64,000 nucleotides of DNA, from positions 38,254 to 102,253 of the forward strand of contig JAUCBJ010007104.1 in NCBI GenBank assembly GCA_032718475.1, read 5' to 3'. This DNA comes from Nemertoderma westbladi (Eukaryota; Xenacoelomorpha; Nemertodermatida; Nemertodermatidae). Below, in pieces: positions 20,807-31,100 of the stretch (the first letter of the stretch is position 1; each line of letters begins with the position of its first letter). The notes beneath the pieces are model-generated. The model did no database searches, had not been told where the DNA came from, and saw only the letters and a program-made list of their open reading frames with translations. The translations under genes and the position numbers were made by a program.

Positions 20807-23800
20807 ATATACAATATTTTGGACAAATTGCCCGGAAATCCGGACATTTTGTCCGGATTTTTGGATGTCAGGACATCGTAGTGCCTGGATGTCGAACATC
20901 GTAGTGCCCGGATGTCCGGACATCCGGACGTCCGGGCGACTTTGGAACAGTCAAATAGACAGACAGACAAGTTTAATGGACACCCAGATTTTCAGAATTC
21001 CGGACAATATTTTGGAGAAATTGCCCGGAATTCCGGACATTTTGGCCGAATTTTTTGATGTCCGGGCATTCTAGCGCCCGGGCGTCCGGACATCCGGACG
21101 TCCGGGCGAATTTGGAACAGTCAAATAGGCAGACAGACAGTTTAAAGGACAACAAGATTTTAAGAATTCCGGACAATATTTTGGAGAAATTGCCCGGAAT
21201 TCCGGACATTTTGGCCGTATTTTTTGATGTCCGGGCATTCTAGTGCCCGGGCTCCGGACATCCGGACGTCCGGGCGACTTTAGAACAGTCAAATAGGCAG
21301 ACAGACAGTTTAAAAGATTCCAGATTTAGAGAATTCCGGGCCGTATTTTTGAGAAATTGCACGGAATTCCGGACATATTGGCCGGATTTTTGGGTGTCCG
21401 GGCATTCTAGTGCGCGGGTGTCCGGACATCCGGACGTCCGGGCAACCATGGAACAGTCAAATAGACAGACGGACAAGTTTAATGAATAGCCAGATTTTCA
21501 GAATTCCGGACAATATTTTCGAGAAATTGCCCGGAATTCCGGACATTTTGGCCCTATTTCTTGATGTCCGGGCATTCTAGTGCTCGGGCGTCCGGACATC
21601 CGGACGTCCGGGCGACCTTGGAACAGTCTAATAGACAGACGGACATGTTTAATGGACACCCAGATTTTCAGAATTTCTGACAATATTTTGGAGAAATTGC
21701 CCGGAATTCCGGACATTTTGGCCGTATTTTTTGATGTCCGGGCATTCTAGTGCCCGGGCGTCCGGACATCCGGACGTCCGGGCGACCTTGGAACAGTCAA
21801 ATAGACAGACGGACAAGTTTAATGGACACCCAGATTTTCAGAATTCCGGACAATATTTTGGAGAAATTGCCCGGAATTCCGGACATTTTGGCCGTATTTT
21901 TTGATGTCCGGGCATTCTAGTGCCCGGGCATGCGGTCATCCGGACGTCCAGACGAATTTGGAACAGTCAAATAGGCAGACAGACAGTTTAAAGGACAACA
22001 AGATTTTAAGAATTCCGGACAATATTTTGGAGAAATTGCCCGGAATTCCGGACATTTTGGCCGTATTTTTTTGATGTCCGGGCATTCTAGTGCCCGGGCT
22101 CCGGACATCCGGACGTCCGGGCGACTTTAGAACAGTCAAATAGGCAGACAGACAGTTTAAAAGATTCCAGATTTAGAGAATTCCGGGCCGTATTTTTGAG
22201 AAATTGCCCGGAATTCCGGACATATTGGCCGGATTTTTGGGTGTCCGGGCATTCTAGTGCGCGGGTGTCCGGACATCCGGACGTCCGGGCAACCATGGAA
22301 CAGTCAAATAGACAGACGGACAAGTTTAATGAATAGCCAGATTTTCAGAATTCCGGACAATATTTTCGAGAAATTGCCCGGAATTCCGGACATTTTGGCC
22401 GTATTTCTTGATGTCCGGGCATTCTAGTGCTCGGGCGTCCGGACATCTGGACGTCCGGGCGACCTTGGAACAGTCTAATAGACAGACGGACATGTTTAAT
22501 GGACACCCAGATTTTCAGAATTTCTGACAATATTTTGGAGAAATTGCCCGGAATTCTGGACATTTTGGCCGTATTTTTTGATGTCCGGGCATTCTAGTGC
22601 CCGGACATCCGGACGTCCGGACGAATTTGGAACAGTCAAATAGGCAGACAGACAGTTTAAAGGACAACCAGATTTTAAGAATTCCGGACAGTTCTTTTAA
22701 ATTTCCCGGAAATCTGGACATTTTGTCCGGATTTTTGGATGTCCGGGCATCGTAGTGCCCGGATGTCCGGACATCCGGACGTCAGGGCGACCTTGGAACA
22801 ATCAAATAGACAGACAGACAAGTTTAATGGACACCCAGATTTTCAGAATTCCGGACAATATTTTGGAGAAATTGCCCGGAATTCCGGATATTTTGGCCGT
22901 ATTTTTTGATCTCCGGGCATTCTAGTGCCCGGGCGTCCGGACATCCGGACGTCCGGGCGACCTTGGAACAGTCAAATAGACAGACGGACAAGTTTAATGG
23001 ACACCCAGATTTTCAGAATTCCGGACAATATTTTGGAGAAATTGCCCGGAATTCCGGACATTTTGGCCGTATTTTTTGATGTCCGGGCATTCTAGTGCCC
23101 GGGCATGCGGCCATCCGGACGTCCAGACGAATTTGGAACAGTCAAATAGGCAGACAGACAGTTTAAAGGACAACCAGATTTTAAGAATTCCAGACAGTTC
23201 TTTTAAATTGCCCGGAAATCCGGACATTTTGTCCGGATTTTTGGGTGTCCGGGCATCGTAGTGCCCGGATGTCCGGACATACGGACGTCCGGGCGACCTT
23301 GGAACAGTCAAATAGACAGACAGACAAGTTTAATGGACACCCAGATTTTCAGAATTCCGGACAATATTTTGGAGAAATTGCCCGGAATTCCGGACATTTT
23401 GGCCGTATTTTTTTATGTCCGGGCATTCTAGTGCGCGGGCGTCCGGACATCCGGACGTCCGGGCAACCATGGAAAAGTCAAATAGACAGACGGACAAGTT
23501 TAATGAATAGCCAGATTTACAGAATTCCGGACAATATTTTAGAGAAACTGCCCGGAAATCCGGACATTTTGGCCGTATTTTTTGATGTCCGGGCATTCTA
23601 GTGCCCGGGCTTCCGGACATCCGGACGTACGGGCGACTTTGGAACAGTCAAATAGGCAGACAGACAGTTTAACAGATTCCAGATTTAGAGAATTCCGGAC
23701 AGAATTTTGGAGAAATTTCCCGGAATTCCGGACATTTTGGCCGGATTTTTGGGTGTCCGGGCATCCTAGTGCCCGGACGTCCGGTCGTCCGGGCGACTTT

Positions 23801-25080
23801 GGAACAGTCAAATAGGCAGACAGAAAAATTCAAATGAAACGCAGATTTACAGAATTCCGGACAATATTTTGGACAACTTGCCCGCAAATCCGGGCATTTT
23901 GGCCGGATTTTTGGTTGTCCGGCCATCCTAGAGCCCGGACTTTCGAACATCCGGACGTACGGGCGAATTTGCAACAGTCAAATAGGCAGACAGACAGTTT
24001 AAAGGACACCCAGATTTAGAGAATTCCGGACAGTATTTTGGAATTACCCGGAAATCCGCACATTTTGGCCGGTTTTTTGGGTGTCCGGGAATCCTAGTGC
24101 CCGGACGTCCGGTCGTCTGGGCGACTTTGGAACAGCCAAATAGGCAGACAGAAAAATTCAAATGAAACGCAGATTTACAGAATTCCGGACAATATTTTGG
24201 ACAACTTGCCCGCAAATCCGGGCATTTTGGCCAGATTTTTGGTTGTCCGGCCATCCTAGAGCCCGGACTTTCGAACATCCGGACGTCCGGGCGACTTTGG
24301 AACAGTCAAACAGGCAGACAGACAATTTTATTGGACAGCCAGATTTACAGAATTCCGGACAATATTTTGGAGAAACTGCCCGGAAATCCGGACGTTTTGG
24401 CCGTATTTTTTGATGTCCGGGCATTCTAGTGCCCGGGCGTCCGGACATACGGACGTCCAGGCGAATTTGGGTCCAGGCGAATTTGGAACAGTCAAATAGG
24501 CATTTTGGAATTGCCCGGAATTCCGGACATTTTTTCCGGAGTTTTGGGTGTCCGGGCATCCTAGTGCCCGGACGTCCGGTCGTCCGGGCGACTTTGGAAC
24601 AATCAAATAGGCAGACAGAAAAATTTAAAGGAAACACAGATTTACAGAATTCCGGACAATATTTTGTACAAATTGCCTAGAAATCCGGACATTTAGGCCG
24701 GATTTTAGTATCTCCGGGCATACTAGTGCCCGGGCGTCCGGACATCCGGAGGACTTTGGAACGGGTAAACAGTCGGACAGACAAGTTTAATAGACGACCG
24801 GATTTACCGAATTCCGAACAGTAATTTGGACAAATTTGCCCGTATATCGTGACATTTTGCCGGATTTATGGATGTCCGGGTCTTCAAGTGCCCAGGCATC
24901 CGGGCGACTTTGGAACGGTCAAATAGTCGGACAGACAAGATTAATGGACGCCCAGATTTACAGAATTTCGGACAGTAATTTGGACAGTTTCCCGGACATA
25001 CAGAGATTTTGTTCGGATTTATGGACGTGTGGGCATCCTAATGCCCGGACATCCAGTCAACTAGACGTTCAGCAAGACAA
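20807..25080. repeat. GTCCGG-rich satellite array 1 (about 170-bp units)
   Basis: Around 25 tandem units, each with the order: AATTCCGGACA, ATATTTTGG, TTGCCCGGAA, CCGGACATTTTG, TTTTTGATGTCCGGGCATTC, TAGTGCCCGGGC, a palindromic GTCCGGACATCCGGACGTCC block, CTTTGGAACAGTCAAATAG, GACAGACA. Spacing of the GTCCGGGCATTC motif is about 169-170 bp where measured (21062 to 21231). Part of the array has a higher-order period of 847 bp (21071-21716 repeats at about 21918-22563). Units decay toward 24.4-25.1 kb. Every open frame in the interval follows the repeat and is not a gene. Confidence 0.95.
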
Positions 25081-25423
25081 TCGGAAGTTATATAAGATTA
25101 ATTAATTAATTATTGGTAATATTATGTCAACAACTGATATAAACCGAATATTTGAAACACACAAAGTTAACATAATATTAGTTCAGGAAATAAGCAGCTT
25201 TACAGCACTATTATTATATCGATAATAATTAATTAGTTCTAATTAATATAAATTATCAATCGCGAGTCTCCAATACAAATTGACAGTTCAACTTGGTAGA
25301 AACCCATCTCTATGCAGTGTCTGTAGTATTAGCGACGTTGTGTAGAGCTTCTTCAATGTCCTAAAAATATTAACAATAATTAAGTTTACATATAGATCGA
25401 TAATTAGAGCTAGAAAGAAAACA
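25081..25423. repeat. Macrosatellite copy A, first block
   Basis: AT-rich sequence matching 49868-50203 nearly base for base (for example AATATTATGTCAACAACTGA at both places). It marks the left limit of the duplicated composite unit. No coding potential seen. Confidence 0.85.
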
Positions 25424-26205
25424 TTTTGTTTTCAGCTATCTACTTGTGCGACATATAGCAGATGTAATAAAAGATGAAATGTTTGATGACTATGAGATTG
25501 GCGCTTTCAAAGTCGGAGCGCCATGTTTACTATCATTAGCAAGCCATAGATACAATGTAAATCAAATTGTGAAAAAATTCAATCCACCAAGTTTATTTTT
25601 TCCTGATAACTTTAATTGTTCATATTTAATTTTAGTCATAAATAATATGGACATAGATTCACATATAAGAGGCAATGCATATTGGACCTCTTTACAGAGA
25701 GCTTCGGTTAAAGACCCATACAAATAAACATTGTCCTAAAGGGGAAGGGGGGGGGGGGGGGTGGTGTCACATCAAAGGTAAACCAGTGTCTAACTATATT
25801 TTAATTATCTGCATTCCATCACGTGTATTTCTATTTATTATTACGCCCTTTAGTACGGTAGTACATGCAATTATAACACGATTGTTACCAATGTGTTACA
25901 AGACTACTATGGTATACCTTTTACTTTATGCTGAATCTGTGTTTCCAAAGCAGTTGAGTAGGCTGAATTTGTGTTTCATTGGTAGTTGAGTAGGCTGAAT
26001 TTGCGTTTCATTGGTAGTTGAGTAGGCTGAATTTGTGTTTCATTGGTAGTTGAGTAGACTGAATTTGCGTTTCCCAGGTAGTTGAGTACAAATAGGAAGA
26101 CAGACAAGTTTACTGGAATCCCATAATTTCCGAATTCCGGACACTCAGTTTGAACAATATATCCCAGAAATACAGACATTTTGCCGGATTTTTGGATGGC
26201 CGGGG
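25424..26205. other. Stretch present only in macrosatellite copy A, with one candidate exon
   Basis: Copy B lacks these roughly 780 bp: there the flanking GAAAGAAAACAT is joined directly to CCTAGTGCCGGGCG. A plausible splice acceptor (TTTTGTTTTCAG, 25424-25435) opens a frame running to 25727 that reads RHIADVIKDEMFDDYEIGAF and later GNAYWTSLQRAS. Amino-acid use looks protein-like, but I do not recognise the family and see no donor that proves an exon. A 15-bp G run follows at 25747-25761, then a 32-bp minisatellite and a decayed satellite unit (26091-26205). Confidence 0.4.
25953..26090 (+). repeat. 32-bp minisatellite, 4.3 copies
   Basis: Unit begins GTTGAGTAGGCTGAATTTG, with starts at 25953, 25985, 26017, 26049 and 26081, exactly 32 bp apart. 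It is not present in macrosatellite copy B. Confidence 0.93.
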
Positions 26206-27330
26206 ATCCTAGTGCCGGGCGTACCGGACATACGGACGACATTGGAACAGACAAATAGGCAGATAAGATAGATTCCAAATATGAAAACCGATTTTAAATA
26301 TCTTTACTTGTTCTTGAGATATTGGAGTTTAAATACAACGTCTTTGGAATTTATTTAATGAATTTGGTGAAAAAAAATTAAGGTTAACTTGTATATAAGG
26401 ATTAATTATTGATATTAATCCTTGCATAATCGTTATATATAACAAAATATTTGAAACTCCTAAAGTTATTTAACATAAAATCAGTTCAAGTAAATATGCA
26501 ATTACATCACAATTTAGCTGATCCAACTCAAAGTTGATTTGCATTTAGTCTCGATATAGTAGCTGTCCTACTAACAACACATTGTAACCTCCCCATAGAC
26601 AGTCATTAACATTGGATATACTAGGGCTCTGATTGCTTGGCTGACTATCTCACATGTTTTTATTTATAAATTAAATTCGAATCCAAGGACAATTTGGTTG
26701 ATGTTTTGTATTAAAACCTATGTAAACCTCGTTCTATTAAACCAAAATTTATGTTTGATAGCTTATTAGAAAGCTACGTTATTCGGGATTATTAATATGT
26801 AAAAAACTCTTTATAACTCTTTAGGGAAGTTACTCGTTAATGTGATTTTATATAAAATGGCATTACGACCAGAACGCGTTGCGTTGATTATGAAGTGAAA
26901 ATATTTGGTTGAGATACAAAAATTGTATAAAATTTTATTAAATAAAACATATTTTGTTGGTAAACAAACGTACTGGACGCAAATCTGCAAATGTTATCCA
27001 GAAGTTTTTACATGAAAAGTAAATAACTTTATATTAATATATTATATTATATAATAATACAACAATATTACATGAAAGCGCCACTTATACAATGAATAGT
27101 AAATTGTATTACAATGTGATCAACTAACAATAAATAAATCCCAAACTAAATTAACTAATAATATATAACAAAGGACAATAAAAATAGCGCTGGAACCGCT
27201 TTGCTAGTTGCTCTACTAACTAAAAATTTAACAGAATCAATTAAATAACCTTCGGCATGGTAAGATAGGAATGGTGTCAGTGAAAAACAATAAAATAGTG
27301 TGTTAGTATCAGCCCTTTAATAGTGAGACA
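26206..27330. repeat. Macrosatellite copy A, second block
   Basis: AT-rich, non-coding. It matches 50204-51293 in copy B and, from about 26908, the block at 63570-64000 (copy C). It begins in a partial satellite unit (CCTAGTGCCGGGCGTACCGG). Confidence 0.88.
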
Positions 27331-27543
27331 GGGGGGGGGGGGGGGGGGGACTGGACGTAAAACCCGTCTTGGAGAATTAATATACCGTCTCAATGTTAAA
27401 TTCTCTATTTAGGGAAAGGAGCAGGTTACAGTGGCACGTTATTTTAACCAAAACAATAAACTAAACACAATAGAATAGGTTACAGTTTTATTTTTGAGAG
27501 TAATCATCTGTTATTTGCGTCCAGTCCCCCCCCCCCCCCCCCC
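27331..27543. mobile_element. Small inverted-repeat element bounded by poly-G and poly-C (copy A)
   Basis: A run of 19 G followed by ACTGGACG at the left end is mirrored by CGTCCAGT and a run of 18 C at the right end, giving terminal inverted repeats of about 26 bp around a 160-bp AT-rich core without coding capacity. The same element sits at 53287-53507 with different tract lengths (20 G, 25 C). Structure suggests a non-autonomous foldback or MITE-like element, but I see no target duplication, so mobility is inferred. Confidence 0.6.
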
Positions 27544-28262
27544 TTCCTGTTAATAGTTGCTTTTATTCAAAAATAGAAATATTTATTTCCTTCAACTGTT
27601 TTCGACTTTCACCAACGTCAATAATTAATGTACCGGTATTCCATATATCGATTACACCACTTTATAGACCGCTAAGTAAACGAGACTTTAGTAAAATAAC
27701 AAAGAATTCGGTGTCATCTTCATCTTACAACTATGTACTACAACAAACTTACAACTGGACCAACTGGACCAACTACAATTTAAATTGTTTCTTAGTTATA
27801 TGTTTTTATAATATTTGATCTCTGCGATTTACAGCGAATTCTGATAGGGTGAGTTACAAAAGTCAAAAATCCTGGATGATTTCACTTGGAATTACCTTTA
27901 ATTGTTAAGGATTTATTAGTTTCTAAAGTTTTTAAATGTTTTAGCGCCGATATTAATTAAATATTCCAAAACAAGTAGAAAAAAAATATCTTATAAAGAG
28001 AAAAAGTAGTTAAGGGACTTGTAACGATTGTCGGATAAGAATTAATTCGTCGGCTATTCGTTACAACAACAAATTACTTATAACGCAAACCCAAAACCAG
28101 AATATCATAAGAGATAAATAAAATAACGTGGCCATATAAATTAATAAATAGGTAATGCAATATGAATCTCGAGTTATTTATAACGAAAAATAATTGGATC
28201 CAGGAAAAATATAACTGGAATATATTATTATAGACATGAGAAGGGGGGGGGGGGGGGGGGGG
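27544..28262. repeat. Macrosatellite copy A, third block
   Basis: Non-coding, matches 53508-54078 and 55822-55974 of copy B, which is interrupted by a 1.74-kb insertion. It ends in a 20-bp G run (28243-28262) that abuts the TBC1D23-like stop codon. Confidence 0.85.
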
Positions 28263-28710
28263 TTAGGAAGTGGAAGACTCGACCGCTGTGAGTATAAGTT
28301 CCGTCATCACCTGGGTAACGCGTTGCGCCGTCGGTATGTAGAGTCTATCAACGGCGACTATCTGGCCCTCCTTGTCGGCGTACTTAAAGGTAATGAGATT
28401 GGGTTGGCGTTTCTTCGAGGTGATCTTGGCGACGTCGACGAGGGGTCTACTGCTGCGGAGTTCGGCCGCGTCGACGCGGCCGCGGTGTACGAGTCCACCC
28501 AGACGCGGGCGTCCCGCACCGGTGACCCGCTAGGGGGCGTCTCCTCTTCCTCCTCCACCCCGATGCTGAACACGGCCCCAGTGCCGCGGTAGATCCGACT
28601 CCGACGCGCGGACGGGTCCACGTGTCGCGGCTCCGAGTCCCCGGAGGAGTCGGTTAGAACTTTCTCTGTGGGTTTCTTGAACGGCCGACCGCGGTTCCTC
28701 TTGAGTAAAC
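28263..28710 (-). pseudogene. TBC1D23: TBC1D23 3'-terminal exon fragment with internal deletion (copy A)
   Basis: On the minus strand, after a good acceptor (TTTACTCAG), the frame reads LLKRNRGRPFKKPTEK, then RHVDPSARRSRIYRGTGAVFSIGVEEEEE, which matches the TBC1D23 segment preceding its C-terminal domain (YRGVKPVFSIGDEEE in vertebrates). After ARVWVDSY the frame is lost. In the next frame, AAELRSSRPLVDVAKITSKKRQPNLITFKYADKEG and VDRLYIPTAQRVTQVM up to ESSTS and TAA match the protein's extreme C-terminus (VVKITSKKKHPELITFKYG, then ERYLIPNAG). About 45 residues of the FAM21-binding C-terminal domain are missing between them, with a frame change, at a GCGGCCG...GCGGCCG direct repeat. TBC1D23 tethers endosome-derived vesicles at the trans-Golgi. 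No other TBC1D23 exon is recognised nearby, so this is a duplicated remnant. Confidence 0.8.
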
Positions 28711-30152
28711 CTGAGTAAATGAATTTAAATAATAAGTTAATTAAGAAGTCAAGCCTTCTTATAGTAAGTCTAGCTACGTAGTAATTAATATGATTATGTA
28801 CGGGATTATTATAATTAAATTACCTTTGCTTTGAATTGATTAATAGTCCTTTTGGCGTCCCAACATTTCAATATAATTCATTCGGAACTGCCGTTGTTAT
28901 GTTAATTATTGTAATGCGACGTCTCTATAATAAAGCAGATAATATTTAGGCCTACCGGTATGAATAAACAAACTATAAAAATACTGGAATACAACACTAA
29001 ACACTAAAATAATAACTTAACTAGAAAGTCAAGCTTAAACTATACCGAATGAATATAATACCAAGCCGGTTGGTTGAAAGCCTATTATATTAATATGGAG
29101 ACACAAGAGTATTGTTATTGACATCGCAATACAAAGTAATTATATGTCTGGAGGGAGGAATGACCCCAAGTCTTTGTATAATAGCCGACCTACTCACCAA
29201 CCGACATTCAATTAATAATAAAATGCTTCTACGGCTACGGTACAGTACAACCAATGAGGACATTGAATATTAGTTGAAGGCAATGGCTGAATAGCAGCGT
29301 AAAGTTAAACTGCAACAGAGGTGAATGAAAACCGAAAGAAATAGGCCACGGTCACTCAGGTAAGCAAGCCTGAATGATATGATATAAGTATGACAAGGGC
29401 TTGAAGTATTGGCTACCCCGCCCATAAACTATAGTAACTGTATGAGATTTCATCTTAATAACCACTTTGAGGTTCTGAAAGATGTGGTGATTCTCACTTT
29501 TTAGCTGTTATTTAGGTGAAACAAAGCATAAGAAGAGGACGTAAATAAATACTTGATATTTTCACTTAATTAACAGCAGAAATGTTTTGGAATTGAAGTT
29601 ATTAATTTTTGTAGATTACTTACTCGCGAAATGTGTCAAAGACATTTTTGAAAATCAAAGACATTTTTGTGAAAGTGTCTTTTAAAAATGTGTCGAAGCC
29701 AGCCAATGGGCATAGCTGAATTGACATTATGTTTTTTTTGCAATATTGCCCCATAGTATAACATGAAGTAACCATAGTAATACCATGGTAAGGGCCAGTC
29801 CTTAGCCTTTAAATTAATAATGTCTCTAGCGGCTGCACCCCCCCCCCCCCGGCCGTCTGTCTGCAGCGTCTCTAGCGTCGGGAGTAAATTCGTACTGTGC
29901 CACTTGGTGGTGTATGACACTATTCCTATTCTACATAATTAATAAGGGGAAGGGAGGGATATTATTTCTTAGAAGATAATGCATAGTGTGGGACGTGGGT
30001 ATATTGTGATAGCTGTATCTTGGGTTCTCGTGGATGAAAAATGCTGGTTTAAAGTTCTTTAGATTAACTGTAAATTGATCTATCTATTCATACCAATAAC
30101 TAAGAATCAGTATGAAGAATAACCTTATTCGAAATATATTATTATATATGCT
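28711..30152. repeat. Macrosatellite copy A, fourth block
   Basis: AT-rich, matching 56423 to about 57640 of copy B; the last 200 bp before the hexamer array diverge more. It contains a 13-bp C run at 29838-29850. I looked for upstream TBC1D23 exons on the minus strand and found none that are convincing. Confidence 0.75.
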
Positions 30153-30169
30153 GTGTTATGCAATGCCAT

Positions 30170-31100
30170 TGGTTTCAATATCGATTACAATATCAATATC
30201 GGTTATTGGTATTGGTATCGATATTGGTTACTGATTTCAATATTGGTATTGGTTATGGGTTTCAATATCGATATCAATATCAATATCGGTTATTGGTATT
30301 GGTATCGATATTGGTTATTGATATCAATATTGGTATTGGTATTGATATTGGTATTGGTATTGGTATTGGTATTGGTTATTGGTTTCAATATCGATATCGA
30401 TATCAATATCAATATTGGTTATTGGTATTGGTATCGATATTGGTTATTGATATCAATATTGGTATTGGTATTGGTATTGGTATTGGTATTGGTATTGGTA
30501 TTGGTATTGGTATTGGTATTGGTATTGGTATTGGTATTGGTATTGGTATTGGTATTGGTATTGGTATTGGTATTGGTATTGGTATTGGTATTGGTATTGG
30601 TATTGGTATTGGTATTGGTATTGGTATTGGTATTGGTATTGGTATTGGTATTGGTATTGGTATTGGTATTGGTATTGGTATTGGTATTGGTATTGGTATT
30701 GGTATTGGTATTGGTATTGGTATTGGTATTGGTATTGGTATTGGTATTGGTATTGGTATTGGTATTGGTATTGGTATTGGTATTGGTATTGGTATTGGTA
30801 TTGGTATTGGTATTGGTATTGGTATTGGTATTGGTATTGGTATTGGTATTGGTATTGGTATTGGTATTGGTATTGGTATTGGTATTGGTATTGGTATTGG
30901 TATTGGTATTGGTATTGGTATTGGTATTGGTATTGGTATTGGTATTGGTATTGGTATTGGTATTGGTATTGGTATTGGTATTGGTATTGGTATTGGTATT
31001 GGTTATTGGTTTCAATATCGATTACAATATCAATATCGGTTATTGTTATTGGTATCGATATTGGTTATTGATTTCAATATTGGTATTGGTATTGGTATTC
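30170..31100. repeat. (GGTATT)n hexamer array 2
   Basis: About 90 uninterrupted GGTATT units (roughly 30459-31002) flanked on both sides by degenerate versions mixing GATATC, GTTATT and CGATATT. The right end reads GGTATTGGTATTCCGGACAG, a direct fusion to the satellite that is the same as in array 3. Frames of several hundred codons in this stretch are dipeptide artefacts. Confidence 0.97.

Noticed and set aside
20639-25105. CRISPR-like array suggested by regular GTCCGG repeats
   Set aside because: Whole 154-170-bp units are repeated with no unique spacers, in an intron-bearing animal genome.
28236-28592. Plus-strand 118-codon frame starting in poly-G (and its twin at 55948-56304)
   Set aside because: Antisense shadow of the TBC1D23 fragment, which has clear protein similarity on the minus strand.
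28815-28860. Candidate upstream TBC1D23 exon ending AAAG|GTAATT on the minus strand
   Set aside because: The frame compatible with the next exon has a nearby TGA and no acceptor; the peptide does not match TBC1D23.
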